Shown here: in pieces, positions 1-11,228 of the stretch
Layout of the letters: each line of letters starts with the position of its first letter
How positions within the stretch are numbered: the stretch's first letter is position 1
Source: Undaria pinnatifida
Taxonomy: Eukaryota > Sar > Phaeophyceae > Laminariales > Alariaceae
Assembly: GCA_012845835.1 (NCBI GenBank)
Contig: JABAKD010000036.1
Location: 1,894,001-1,958,000, forward strand
Direction: 5' to 3'
DNA length: 64,000 bases
Made by a program: the position numbers and the translations under genes
Notes under the pieces: model-generated
What the model was told of the DNA's origin: nothing
Database searches by the model: none
Seen by the model: the letters and a program-made list of their open reading frames with translations, nothing else

Positions 1-1394
1 AGGATTTTCGGTACAATTTAAATTTCTGTCAGGTGTAATGCTGCACCCCAGCACGAGTACGCATCAACGCGTCAATGTCTTGCTGTGCTAGTGTTGCGGC
101 GGCTAGCGTGGGGGCATAAAAGTACGGTGGGTCGTGTCCGTGGCCTGATGATCGCGACTCACTGGGCGCAGAACATTGGTCGTGCGTTCTGTGGGCAAGA
201 AATAGGACGTTTTTTCTTGTCGGAGAAACTGAAACCGTCGCCTTGGCAATAACGCCTTTTCACGAAGGTGGTGCAACGCTGCACCTCTGGGATGCCGGGT
301 ATTCCAGTCTCCATGTCACCCTCGAAATAGAAAAAATTGAAAGTTAAAAGTGCAATGGCAAAGCACTGTTCGCATGTGCATGAACACTGGTCGTTCGTTT
401 GCAGTTGCATCCGCGTCACGTGTCATTTGTGATCTCACGCGCTTGCGAGATTCAACGATTTGACGTCGCTAGAAGTCTGAAGTCTCGGATCAATCTGCCG
501 GGATTGGAAATCGGAAGAAACTAAAGGTACTGCTGAATACCGGCATAAACGAACTCTCAGCACAGCAGGGTGAGTCATGATCACCTCTGGGAACGTACAG
601 TGCCGTAGATCCGACTCGCTGTTGAATCACTAATTGCTGTACTGTTGCAGCACGTGGTAGATGGGCTGATTGGTGCGTGGATGGGTTGGTCAGTGAGTGG
701 GTGGGTGGGTGGGTGAGTGCGTGGGTGAGTCTGTTTGCGCACGTACTACGTACGTGTAAGGACTATTTCGCTCCTGTGGGTGGCGGCCCTGTCATTTATT
801 TACTTATTTCATTCCGCTACCGGCCGACTCTGGCTTAGTTTAGCCTACTATACCTGCAAGAGAGGAAGTCCCCCCTCGGCTGCTCCCCGGCCGAGGTGAT
901 GCTCGGGCCTGAGGCTTCCCCAAAACGTGCCAGAGCCCATGAGGGGGTGTGTGGCGTCGACCGTACTCGTGCGCCGAACTAGCGTTCGGGTTTGGCCGGG
1001 CCGGCGGTGACAGCCAACGATAAGGCAAAAAAGTCCCTCGCGGAATCTTTTAACGCAGCAGCCTTTCCTGCGGACGCAGTGTCGCATCACCGCCGCGGAA
1101 AGCGTGGGGTTCGTATCGAACAGAGAAGAGAGGGTCAAACCCAAGTGAGTAAGTACCAAAGTCGGAAAGGAGATTGATGTGGCGTGTCGGGACTGCTGCC
1201 CCCTTCACGTTGGCACTTAGGCAAGAACCGGGCTGGGTGAATGGAGACGGAGAGGGGGAAATACTCTGTCTGGGAAAAACGAAGGGTGGAAGGGAGGAAA
1301 TAGGATGCTCGAAAGAAGAGGAGGGGACGCAGGAGGATTCGAAGGGATGCTAAGAAAATTCGCACAAATGCAAGGGCTAGGTCGAGTGCAGGGG
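1..1394. other. Intergenic stretch, no gene seen
   Basis: I see no convincing coding region here; open frames are short and show no family motif. A G/T-rich simple repeat of GTGG/GTGAGT type lies at about 661-735. From about 990 onward the DNA may be the 5' leader or a destroyed first ORF of the LINE that follows, because a purine-rich, coding-like composition continues into its endonuclease, but I cannot place the true 5' end. Confidence 0.5.
661..735. repeat. GTGG-rich simple repeat
   Basis: Imperfect tandem GTGG/GTGA tetramers with interruptions, on the + strand. Low-complexity DNA with no sign of function. Confidence 0.7.
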
Positions 1395-2275
1395 AACTCG
1401 TCGTGGGTACGTACAACGTTTGCACACTTGCTTTCAAGGGCACGAACGGCATAGGCCACGCCGGGGTGATACTGAAAACTTGCGAGGACGCAGGCTGTGA
1501 TATTATAGGATTGCAGGAGGTGAGGCGCAATGGACAAATTGCATTAACGGCGGCGGCTTATGTTGTGTTTTGCTCAAGAGCAGACGAAGGAAGCACGAAA
1601 ATAAGGGGAACCACGGAGTAGGCTTAGCTGTTAGAGAGTCTATCGTAGCCGGCATGGATAAGGGCAAAATCGCGGTTGAGTGCATCAGTGCTGGATTGAT
1701 GAAGGTTCGCATCCAACTCAAACGGAAATCTAACGGTGTGTCTTTCACTGTAGGATATGCTCCCACTCTCGACAAAAGCATCAGTGAAAAGGATTACTTT
1801 TGGCGTTCACTTGGCGAGGTGGTCAAGGGGGTACCCAGTGGGGACCACCTCCTTGTCCTGATGGACGAAAATGCTCGTACAGGCATGAGAGGGATCGGGT
1901 GGACCGACAGCAAGGTATTAGGTGCATACGGACGTGACGAGCTGAACGACAACGGAGAGCGACTATTGATTCACGCAACTGATAACAAACTCGCCCTCCC
2001 CAGCATGTACTATGATACACCTGCTCGTGGTATATCGTACACGTCTCAGAGTCCTAACCGAGAAAAGGCCCATTACAGGCTTGACTACATACTGACATGA
2101 CAAGTGGATAGACGATTGGTACGTAATGTCACTGTGCGGACCCGACTGAGGGAGAACGCTGAGTCGGACCACAACCTCGTAATCGGAAATATTCGCCTTT
2201 TGGGCCGCATCGCACCAAAATCGCCCAAAGAGGGTCATCAAAAACCGGCGAGCTATTGATCTACCAAGATTAATG
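1395..2275 (+). pseudogene. LINE-1 endonuclease domain, frameshifted
   Basis: This is the AP-endonuclease-like domain that nicks target DNA for target-primed reverse transcription. Frame one (from about 1395) reads GTYNVCTL and then CDIIGLQEVRR, whose Glu is the expected metal-binding residue. A frameshift near 1600 moves the rest to another frame, which carries GDHLLVLMDENARTG (catalytic Asp and Asn), GRDELNDNGERLL and RLDYIL. An in-frame TGA at 2098-2100 interrupts it, yet the same frame continues on the far side with the final catalytic motif AESDHNLVI (about 2155-2182). All catalytic motifs therefore survive in a broken frame, which points to recent inactivation. Motif spacing is normal for the family. 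Confidence 0.8.
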
Positions 2276-3188
2276 GGGGACCCGCAACTCCGGATGAATT
2301 TCCAAAACGCGATAGCAGCCAAGCTCGCCTCCCCGATACCCGGTACTAATGGCGGAAGCGTTGATGACATGACCTCATTGCTGACCGAGACGCTAGTATC
2401 GAATGCGGCCGACATAGCGCTCCCTATTCGGCGCAAACAAGTACCGAGGGGCTGGTGTGCGATCGAGGAGGCGAAAGCGAAGTTGAACGCACGATGGCAG
2501 GATAGGGAAGACGCGAGGAAACGGGTCCGTTTTGTTCCAAACGATCGTGGTCTACGACGAGCCTTTAAGGCGACCACCAAACAGCTGAAACGCACGCGGG
2601 CAGAACTGTCCAGAGGTTCTTCGACGATTACGTTAGCCAACTCGAAGGGCGTATCCGAGAAGGTGATCAATTTGGCTTCTACAAACACCTCAAGGGGGTG
2701 GATGTGGAAGGGCAGAGGACGTTTAACTCGCAGTACATCAAAGACGAGGACGGTCGATTGCTGCGGATAATGCCCTCATCCGCGAGCGGTGGGTGAGGTG
2801 GTTTCTGGATGTATAACTCGTAATACATCGAAGACGAGGAAGGTTGATTCTTGCGGGATAATGCCCTCATCCGCGAGCGGTGGGTGAGGTGGTTTCACAA
2901 ACTGTTCAACACCAAGTCGCCGACCCTTGACCCGAGCATTGTGGACGACCTTAAGCAGTGTCCCCCGTGCAGAACACTGGACGATGTCCCGTCTAGGTAA
3001 AAAGTAGAGGAGGCGATCCGTGCGTTGGCGAACCGAAAGGCAGTAGGGCCCAATGGTCTCCTGGCCGAGCTCTTGAAGGTTTTGCCGACGAAGGAGAATT
3101 CAACACTCTCGGAAAGTTCCACGATATCATCGTCGATGTGTGGAGGGGAGGTGGCGTGCCGCAACAATGAAAAGATGCAACGATAAAG
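2231..3188 (+). pseudogene. LINE-1 linker between endonuclease and RT, broken
   Basis: A frame beginning about 2231 carries the basic region typical of the endonuclease-RT linker, including RGWCAIEEAKAKLNARW. Further on, pieces in shifted frames read NALIRERWVRWF (about 2850-2890) and NRKAVGPNGLLAELLK (about 3030-3080), the conserved 'KA.GPDG...ELLK' segment just before RT motif 1. Several stops and frameshifts separate these pieces, and a 90-bp tandem duplication lies inside (2734-2913). Confidence 0.75.
2734..2913 (+). repeat. 90-bp tandem duplication inside LINE-1
   Basis: Two adjacent copies, starting at 2734 and 2824, share long identical runs, including the segment that reads RERWVRWF. 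The unit is 90 bp, a multiple of three, but the first copy has lost one base relative to the second (CTGCGGATAATG against TTGCGGGATAATG), so it shifts the frame. Confidence 0.75.
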
Positions 3189-4649
3189 GTGCTTCACAAA
3201 AAGAAAGATCAGACTGAGTGTGGCAATTATCGCGTCATCTCCCTCGTGGCTCACGCCGGCAAAGTACTTATTAAAGTCATCGCGGGTCGCCTGAGTGACT
3301 ATTGCGAAAGCGAGAACATTCTGCCGGAGGAACAGTGTGGGTTCAGACCCCAACGCTCGACGGTTGACATGATGTTCGTAGCACGCCGACTGCAGGAACT
3401 GGCGCGGAAAAAGGACACCCCCTTGTACTTGTGCTTTATCGACCTAACCAAAGAATATGACTCCGTCGACCGAATCCTTCTGTGGGATGTCCTTGCTCGT
3501 TTTGGCGTGCCACCGAGAATGCTCGCCGTCATCCGCCAATTCCACGACGGCATGCAAGCATGCGTACGGTTGGATGGTGGAGAGTGCTCGGATAAGTTCG
3601 ACGTGGGGCACGGTCTCAGGCGAGGATGCGTGCTCGCGCCACTGCTCTTCAACATGTTTTTCACGGCGGTACTGCGTGTGGCCGAGAAACGCTTCCTCGC
3701 TGATGCAACCATCACGGACAACATGGTGCAGCTCCAACGAAAGGAGAAAGGCGAGAAAAAAGGCACTTCACGCACAGGCAAAGTCGACGGGCGGAGGGGG
3801 AAGGAGGGGGAGGAGGTGCAGAGATTGTGGGGCAAGCTGTACGCAGACGATGCGGGCAACGTATCGCGATCATCAGAAGGGTTGGAGAGGATGATGACGG
3901 CGATTGTGACTGCGTGCTCGTCGTTCGGGCGTACGGTCTTCGAGGTAAAAACAGAGATTATGTGCCTGAAAACCAAAGACGGGGGGAAGGTGTTCTTCAC
4001 AATCAATGCAGCCGGCCAGGTATACAAACGAACAATCGAGTTTGTGTACTTGGGCGGGGCTATCACCGCAGACAGAGACCTTAGCATTGAAATAACGCGG
4101 CGTCTTCAGAGGGCCTGGGCGTACTTCCAGCGGTACAAGATGAAAATCTATGATCGCCCGGGTGTGCGCTTACGGTTGAAGGTGCGGTTGCTGAAAGCTA
4201 AGGTGGTCGAGGCACTGCTTTACGGTTGCATGACGTGGAGCCCGAACAAGCCTGACTATGACAGGCTACGACGGGTTCGCCACTTCATGCTCCTCCGATG
4301 CCTCGGATGGCGAAAACGGAAGCGCGACGACCACACCCTATCGTACGCCGACGCGCTTGCCAAGACAGCTTCCGAGATCATAGAGGCGATAGTGAGCAAA
4401 CGGGGGATATTGCTTGCGGGATTCGTAGCACGTATGGGGGAGGAGCGTCTGCCGCAGAGGGTGATGTTTGGGGAGCTTGTTGGGGGTAAGGGCTACTCAG
4501 GGGGGCAAGAGAAGGACTGGCTGGCTCATCTGAAGGAGGATATGTCGGTCTTTGGAATGAAATTCGAAGGGTGGCAAAAAGCTGCTCAGAAGGCCGGCGG
4601 GTGGTTTGTTTCGACAAGTAGAGGAGGGAGCCGAGTTGTTCATGCGTGA
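3180..4649 (+). CDS. LINE-1 reverse transcriptase (partial, long open frame)
   Basis: RNA-dependent DNA polymerase that would copy the element RNA at the nicked target. The open frame of about 490 codons starts inside the protein ([18 protein letters not shown], motif 1) with no genuine ATG, so it is a fragment of a longer polyprotein. Recognised in order: [12 protein letters not shown] (motif 2), [15 protein letters not shown] with the catalytic Asp of motif A (about 3438-3475), [14 protein letters not shown] (motif B, about 3613), KLYADDAG with the YADD box of motif C (about 3835), and FVYLGGAIT followed by the usual LINE C-terminal region ([26 protein letters not shown]). A charged insert of about 35 residues ([14 protein letters not shown]...) lies between motifs B and C. 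Catalytic residues are intact although the upstream frame is broken. Confidence 0.85.
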   Translation, partial: TIKVLHKKKDQTECGNYRVISLVAHAGKVLIKVIAGRLSDYCESENILPEEQCGFRPQRSTVDMMFVARRLQELARKKDTPLYLCFIDLTKEYDSVDRILLWDVLARFGVPPRMLAVIRQFHDGMQACVRLDGGECSDKFDVGHGLRRGCVLAPLLFNMFFTAVLRVAEKRFLADATITDNMVQLQRKEKGEKKGTSRTGKVDGRRGKEGEEVQRLWGKLYADDAGNVSRSSEGLERMMTAIVTACSSFGRTVFEVKTEIMCLKTKDGGKVFFTINAAGQVYKRTIEFVYLGGAITADRDLSIEITRRLQRAWAYFQRYKMKIYDRPGVRLRLKVRLLKAKVVEALLYGCMTWSPNKPDYDRLRRVRHFMLLRCLGWRKRKRDDHTLSYADALAKTASEIIEAIVSKRGILLAGFVARMGEERLPQRVMFGELVGGKGYSGGQEKDWLAHLKEDMSVFGMKFEGWQKAAQKAGGWFVSTSRGGSRVVHA

Positions 4650-4740
4650 TTGTCAAGAAAAGGAGAGACGCAAAGCTGCAGAGCGGCGCGCAAAGGCTGC
4701 GGCAGCGCCATCCACCGTCGGCATCTCTAAGCGGCCGGCG

Positions 4741-6031
4741 GTAGCGGGGAGGGGGGGAGGGGGGAGGGGGGGAGGGGGGGAGGGGGCAGGGGGGAGGGGG
4801 GGAGGGGGGGAGAGGGGAGGGGGGAGGGGGGGAGGGGGGAGGGGGGAGGGGGAGGGGGATAGGGGGGAGGGGGGGAGGGGGGGAGGGGGGACGGGGGGAG
4901 GAGGGAGGGGGGGAGGGGGTAGGGAGGGAGGGGGGGAGGGGGGGCGGGGGGGGGGGGGGGGGGGGGGGGGGGAGGGGGGGAGGGGGGAGGGGGGAGGGCG
5001 GGAGGGAGGGAGAGGGGGTGGGGGAGGGGGGGAGAGGGGGTGGGGGAGGGGGGGAGAGGGGGTGGGGGAGGGGGGGAGAGGGGGGGGGGAGGGGGGGGGA
5101 AGGGGGGAGGGGGGGAGGGGGAAGGGGGGAAGGGGGGAGCGGGGGAGGGGAGAGGGAGGGAGGGGGAGGGGGGGAAGGGGGAGGGGGGAAGGGGGGGCGG
5201 GGAGGGGGGGAGGAGGGGAGGGGGGGAGGGGGGAGGGGTAAGGGGGTAAGGGGGGAAGGGGGGGAGGGGGGAGGGGGGGAGGAGGGGAGGGGGGAGGGGG
5301 GGAGGGGGGGAGGGGGGAGGGGGGAGGGGGGAGGGGGGGAGGGGGGGAGAGGGGGTGGGGGGGGGGGGGAGAGGGGGGGGGGAAGGGGGGAGGGGGGGAG
5401 GGGGAAGGGGGGAAGGGGGGAGCGGGGGAGGGGAGAGGGAGGGAGGGGGAGGGGGGGAAGGGGGAGGGGGGGAGGGAGGAGGGGGGGAGCGGGGGAGAGG
5501 GGGAGGGGGAGGGGGGAAGGGGGGGAATGGGGGAGGGGGGACGGGGGGAGAGGGAAGGGGGGAAGGGGGGAATGAGGGAGGGGGGAGGGGGGGAGGGGGG
5601 GAGAGGGGGAGGGGGGGAGCGGGGGAGGGGGGGAGGGGGGAGGGGGGGAGGGGGGACGGGGGGAGGGGGGGAGCGGGGACGGGGGGAGGGGGGAGGGGGG
5701 GAGGGGGGAAGGGGGAGGGGGGAGGGGGGGGAATGGGGGAGGGGGGACGGGGGGAGAAGGAAGGGGGGAAGGGGGGAAGGGGGGAAGGGGGGGATGAGGG
5801 AGGGGGGAGGGAGAGGGGGAGGGGGGGAGCGGGGGAGGGGGGGAGCGGGGGAGGGGGGGAGGGGGGAGGGGGGGAGGGGGGACGGGGGGAGGGGGGATCG
5901 GGGACGGGGGGAGGGGGGAAGGGGGGAGGTGGGGAGGGGGCAGGGGGGGAGGGGGGAGGGGGGGAGGGGGGGAGGGGGGAGGGGGAAGGGGGGAGGGGGA
6001 AGGGGGGAAGGGGGGAGGAGGGGAAGGGGGA
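4741..6031 (+). repeat. 1.3-kb polypurine tract of (G5-7A)n
   Basis: Nearly pure G/A on the + strand, made of variable GGGGGGA/GGGGGGGA units with rare single T or C interruptions and a pure-G run near 4946-4972. Higher-order similarity is visible between internal blocks (for example about 5100-5240 and 5380-5480). Every frame is open across it, giving artificial Gly/Arg/Glu-rich or Pro/Ser/Leu-rich translations. It begins within the 3' tail of LINE-1. Such DNA is expected to form G-quadruplexes or triplex DNA. Confidence 0.95.
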
Positions 6032-6230
6032 GCGTCATGCCCAAGAGACTGAAGTCTAGGTCTGGCCATGATCGTCTTGAAATTTGTTGGCCTTGCAATG
6101 GCCGTCACAAGATGGCGTAAGGCCGCCCTGACTTCTTCGTTATGTTGCGTTCTCCTCCAGTGCCATTGATGATGCACTTGATACCCTATATGTGCCAAAT
6201 GCCGTCTTTAGTCAGTTCCTAGGGTCTGCT

Positions 6231-6420
6231 AGTATGACTTTTTTATCTCTTTTCCTTTCTTTGATTCCTCTTCTTTTCTTGGCTCTCCTTGCTTTTCTTG
6301 TCGTTTCTCTTTTTTCCTTTCCTTTTTCGTTTTTTCGCTCCCTTTTCTTTTCTTTTCTTTCCTTTCTTTTATATTCTTTCCCTTTCTTTGTTTCGTTTTT
6401 CCAATTGACCTGCGTCTGTC
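6231..6420 (+). repeat. Pyrimidine-rich (CTTTT)n-like tract
   Basis: About 190 bp of T-rich DNA with scattered C (TTTTCTTTTC and similar). It lies 200 bp downstream of the purine tract but on the same strand with opposite purine/pyrimidine bias. No gene is evident. Confidence 0.85.
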
Positions 6421-8099
6421 GTGCGTATGCGTAGTGATAAGTACTACGTGCAATGTATACGTGGTAGTCATTCTTGGGTGGCAAGCGGTATCGTCGGTTT
6501 TTCCAGACGCGAGTAGCGAGACGTATGCACCAGTATGGACCTGGCACATCGTACGCTGACTCCCGATTTCACTTTTATATGTTCCTGGTGAAGGCATGAA
6601 CTGCGTCAGCTGTGATATATGCGTGTACCACCTTGGGTTGTTTGTGTTTTTTCCTTGGGGTTTTCCTCAGCTCCAGAGTGACTGGAGCCTGTCCTGTGAC
6701 CACGGACTTGATTACGCGAGTTAATGTGAGAACAACAACAACCTACCCCGCTGGCATGGAATTCAGCGTACCACTATTATATGAAAATGCATAACATCAC
6801 ACGTAGACGCATTGTCAACTAACTGGGGATTAATTTTTCGATCCTCACCAGCAATAAAAATGGAAGACTGTACGCATCCCGCCATGAGAAGGCTCGTTTG
6901 TTACAAGGCAAAAAACGGCTACGGTCGCTTTCACTCCGCTCGTCGTCCTTTCGATTCAATAAAACCACCTAAATCTGGACTTTTTTTCGTTAACTTGCTC
7001 CAAACCAAAGTATCATCAGATGATGCCAGCTATGTGTCTAGAAAGCACCCCTCCGGGATATAATACAACCCGGGGGCGGCAAATAGGATACAGGAGAAAA
7101 TGCACTGCAGTAACGGAATACTTTACAGAAACGAAGGGTTCGTTTTTGTACTGCTTGCGGTTCTGGTGCAGAAACGCCATACACAGTAAGACTAAATCAA
7201 GTAACGACCACCTAAATGGTCGCACTCACAGCTGATCTGTTTCAAATAAATTTCATTAAGCTCGTAGGGCCAGAGCTTGCATACATACAGGCCGGCAGAA
7301 TATGGGCATCTACCGCCGTTTTGGGGGGGGAATACGTGCAACTAGGTTGAGATACCTGCGATTCCAGCACAGCGCGGGCATGGGAACACCACTAGGAGAC
7401 ACCTGCAAGGGCCCAATTAGCCGGCTGTAAGGCAGTGAGTCGAATAAGCACCGTGTCGTAGTTGGGTTGAAACCAGGTGATCCTATATGTCACAGCCACG
7501 TCAAGGCCACCATAGATGGGCGAGAATGTAAGTGTCGGTGATGGTCCAGGCAGGACTCCCCGCCTCGCCACTTCCTGCCTGTCCTATAGTGTCCCTTAGA
7601 ATATTGATAAGATCAGCCTTGTGTGTCTAAGCAGTGAGCCAACGGAGAGATGAATGAGGCACCGTGAACCATGAGGAGAGCGCTTCCCAACACTGACCAC
7701 CCCTCTCGGGGACCACTTGACGGCACCGAGGTATGTACTCCAGGTACGTGTTTGCGGTGTTCAAGATCTCAAGCAATAGTAGTCTCGCGACTGGACCAGC
7801 ATATACCGTAATGCTCAAGGATGGCGTTGCACAATAAAGCTGACAAAAATAGTGGAAGTTCTCGATGTGTTTTATCTATACAGGTTAAAACTACTCTACT
7901 GTATGTCAAAACCATGAAAAAGTCGCGAAGCTGTGGCGAGTAATTTCTGCTTGAAGATGGGTTTGTGAGCGTTTTTTTTTCGAGGAGCTGCAGCGCGAGG
8001 GGAGTCTCCACGGAGCAGCGGCGCGCAAAACTTGCAAGGAGCTTTATCAACCTGTTTGGAAATTCAGAGGGAGAAATTATCGAACACAACTCCATTGTT
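6421..8099. other. Intergenic, no feature recognised
   Basis: AT-moderate DNA without long open frames, recognisable motifs or clear repeats. A GCGTCAGCTGTGA word at 6603 recurs elsewhere in the window (33908, and on the other strand near 22436 and 23236), so some of it may derive from old dispersed repeats. Confidence 0.4.
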
Positions 8100-8838
8100 T
8101 TTTCCAAAAAAAGTGTGTGGTTCTACAGGGGTTGATTTGGCAACTAAAACTGCCACGCAATATTTCTACAGCCCCGTCTCGCCTTCCCGTCTCAATAAGC
8201 ATACCATGCTAATATACGCCCGCCCCTCTCAGGGGTAATTTGGTACAAAATTTATCTTGTTCTGTCACTTATACACGCACCTGCTTCTCGTACTAATATT
8301 TGTAGTGTTCCGAGTTGTTTTTTCTCGACACCTTACTGGCCATGACCGAAAAAAACGCTAATTTACCGCTATAACCCATAATATGGCACCGGTTCCCATA
8401 TTCGTAGGGGCCCAAGGCAACGTGCCCACCGTGTTTCTTTTGCACGTCTCAATCTCTACATGGGCCATGACCACAAACAAGGACACTTTTTGTATCGCCA
8501 TTGTCCATACGCACATCGATACCGGTTCCCACATTTGCCGGGGCCTGAGAAAAAATACCCGCCGTGAGTCGCCCTTCTCACATCTTGCCGGTGTACTTGA
8601 AAAGTTTCCGACGTACGTTCCCACCCCTGTGCACCAGGACACGCCCAACGTGCCGTGCATCAGGGCTTAGACTAAAGCTAAGCTAGGGGGGGTACCTCCA
8701 TGTTTTCTACATAGTGTGCGCCACTCGCGCAAATGGCTCAGTGCCTCACTCGAAAACGGACTGAAACCATCGTCCTGGCACAGAGTAAAATTCAATTCCA
8801 TACTGGTGTCTATCGCGAAACCGAAAATCACATACCTA

Positions 8839-8856
8839 GCCACTCGCATGAGTGGC
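8839..8856. repeat. Imperfect palindrome of the GCCACTCGCGCGAGTGGC family
   Basis: Copy-A counterpart of the perfect palindrome at 51083-51100; its centre is CGCATG instead of CGCGCG. Related versions lie near 8719-8738 and 9738-9753 in copy A. Confidence 0.7.
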
Positions 8857-9637
8857 TCTCCAACGCTGAAAAAATTGGCCCTTCAAGCAACCTTCCTACC
8901 GCTGGCTGCTCCACTAACCATACTCAGGATATCTGCGTTGCTACCCAGCCGTAGCCAACAGCTCAGGACTTGTCCTGCTAGCTACCTCGCTAGCCAAAAA
9001 CACCCAGTAGCTTATCGACCTTGATCGGCAACATAATCGCCTTTAGGTGGGTAGGCCACAGCATGCCACCTCTATCGAGGGGTCGTATTAAGGGTAGCTA
9101 CCTTGCTCCCCAGAAACAATCACTTGTTTGTCGAGTCGCGGGTCGGAAACATAGTCGCCTGTAGTGAGTAGGTTACACCAACCTCTCAGGTAAGACACTA
9201 CGGCATGAAAAGCAATTCGGCGTGTCAAAAGCCGATGCAATCGCGAAGGGGTCGATTGGTTCATCGTGCTGTTCTTCCAACGAAGCACGCCGCTACCACT
9301 TCCGAAAAATGGGTGCAATATTCTCGGATAGAGAGGACTTGACCCGTTATGCAAAACCATATATCACAACTAGATCCAAGTCAATTGCATGCTCCAATTC
9401 TACATGGATACGGTATAAATGATCTCGCACAACCCCCCCGTAATGTGTCCATAAACACCTGCTAAAGCTCTGGGTATGACCTCTACACCACTGATAAATT
9501 AACCCCGTAATAATTTCAAGTGGATTGGCTTGGCCCGCAAACGTGGGGTGGTTCCATAAGAGCCATTAACCCTGTCACCACTGCAAAACGTACACCATAT
9601 TTCGACAAAAAGGTGCTACAGTCCTAAAGGAACCTCA

Positions 9638-10550
9638 TGTGACACCACGGCCGCTGCCCATACAGCGACGTGGGGAGTTACGCACGAATGTTGTCCTCCT
9701 GCAGTCCCAGTGTGAGCGCTTGTACCGCAATCTGTAACCGCTCGCGCGAGTGGTCTTTACTCTGCAGTAGGACTGGGTGGACCTTCCTGAGGGTACACCC
9801 GCTTACCGTGGCCTTGTGGTATCCCCCCCGTACCGTAGCCCTCGTTTTAATGTTCTATCAACGACGAACACCGCCCACAACGTACCCACGACGGGCCGAA
9901 CACTGCACACACGCTAGGTTGTAGCGAGGAACTTGGCCCTTGTACCACATCCAAACGCGTTCCACGATAGTTCTAAGTAGTTATTCCCAAGCCACGTTTT
10001 CCAGCTGCACACAGGTTATTGCCACCCAGATACTTGGTACCGCCAAAAGGTGGTGCAGCTCAAAAGGAGCTTAATGTGGCACCACGGTCGCTGCTCATCC
10101 TGTGATGCTTATAGAGCTGTGAACAAAGATCTTCCTCCAGCCGTCACAGCACGAGCGCTTGTACCGTAACACATATCCAAAAGCATCCAACACAAATTCC
10201 AAGTACCTTACTTCTAGAACGACGCTGCAGTTCTAAAGGGAAAAATCCTTATACCACTGAAAAACGTATCCCACACAACTTCCAAATACCCCGTCACAAA
10301 CACTATTCTGCGCAGTTCTAAAAAAACTGAATGTGACACCACGGCCGTTGCTCATACTGTAATGCTTGGAGTTTTTAACAAAGGCTTTCCTCCAGCCGTC
10401 ACAGCGCGAGCGCTTCTATACCGTACCCCTACTCAGTGCAAAGTTTCCTCTCTAGCCTCCACGGTGCGAGCGCTTGTGCAGAAACCTTTTCCAGAGCAGA
10501 ACAGCTGCCGATTCTTGTGGTACACCCACAAAAATATGTCTCTATTTTGC
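9638..10550 (+). repeat. Old, diverged monomers of the 237-bp satellite (copy A)
   Basis: Segments starting near 9638, 10072 and 10328 begin with the same GTGACACCACGGCCGC-like word as the satellite monomers and continue with recognisable GTTACGCACGA and TCCAGCCGTCACAGC words. They are spaced irregularly and much more diverged than the array at 11229. The counterparts in copy B are near 51916, 52494 and 52750. They look like ancestral or decayed edge monomers. Confidence 0.65.
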
Positions 10551-11228
10551 TAAATACGTACCGTATAGTATGCGACTGTGTACATATTGCCGGCATCGTA
10601 TACCACAACCCCCGTGTATTCCACTCGGGTTCTACCTGTTTTAAATCCCCAAACCGTCTGTTTTATTACCCGGGTGCATTGTATACCGTGTCATGCCTCG
10701 CACTCAGCCTCACGTCTTCAACGTATCGGCTCCCCCTTAATGTAGGACGGGCAAGCAACGAAGTTCTAGCCGATTTTATAACGTTGCACATCGTTTTGGT
10801 CCAAACCAACCCGGCCTCAGATCTAACCCTAGCCCTTACCCTACCAATTTGGGGGGGGGGGGGGGCAGCAGGGGTAATCTCACGGCTCAGAAGCATGTTT
10901 TGATGGCCGTTTTCTACAAGCCTCAGTCGGCCGAAAGGCCAGTCTCGAACTTTAAGACAAACGACCGACGGGAAGTTTTTGAAGGTTCGATCATCACGTG
11001 TTTTTCGCGAATAATCTCCCACCACTACTACCACGCCTCTTACTATCACACCCGTTGCCACCTTCCTCGAGTGTGACAGCAAAACTCCAACCATTCAGCC
11101 CCTCCTATCACACGCTCATCAGCATGGAGTGTGGCAGCGTAGCAACAAAGCTTGTTTGCAACAACTGTCAGCACACCTTGTTTATCACACCTCCTAGAGT
11201 ATACCAACTCGTTTGGTTGTTCCTAGTA

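Larger units (their letters stand above)
1395..4740 (+). mobile_element. Degenerate LINE (non-LTR retrotransposon), LINE-1
   Basis: An endonuclease/exonuclease/phosphatase-type domain is followed by a linker and then a reverse transcriptase in the usual LINE order on one strand. The parts lie in several frames separated by frameshifts and an in-frame TGA (2098-2100), so the copy cannot make a full product. The RT and C-terminal part is the best preserved. The 3' end is a lysine/arginine/alanine-rich tail (about 4606-4735) that runs straight into the poly-G/A tract at 4741. The 5' limit is uncertain and no target-site duplication could be identified. The layout resembles Jockey/L2-like elements of algae and other protists; a clade call would need a tree. 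Confidence 0.85.

Noticed and set aside
2098-2100. In-frame TGA in the LINE endonuclease as evidence for a recoded TGA
   Set aside because: The same element has several frameshifts, so simple decay explains it. The RING and VDP frames use TAG stops and give no support for recoding.
4378-6198. A 606-codon Pro/Ser/Leu-rich minus-strand frame resembling a hydroxyproline-rich cell-wall protein
   Set aside because: It is simply the complement of the G6A tract, where all frames are open. It overlaps the LINE-1 RT on the other strand and has no signal peptide or non-repeat domain.
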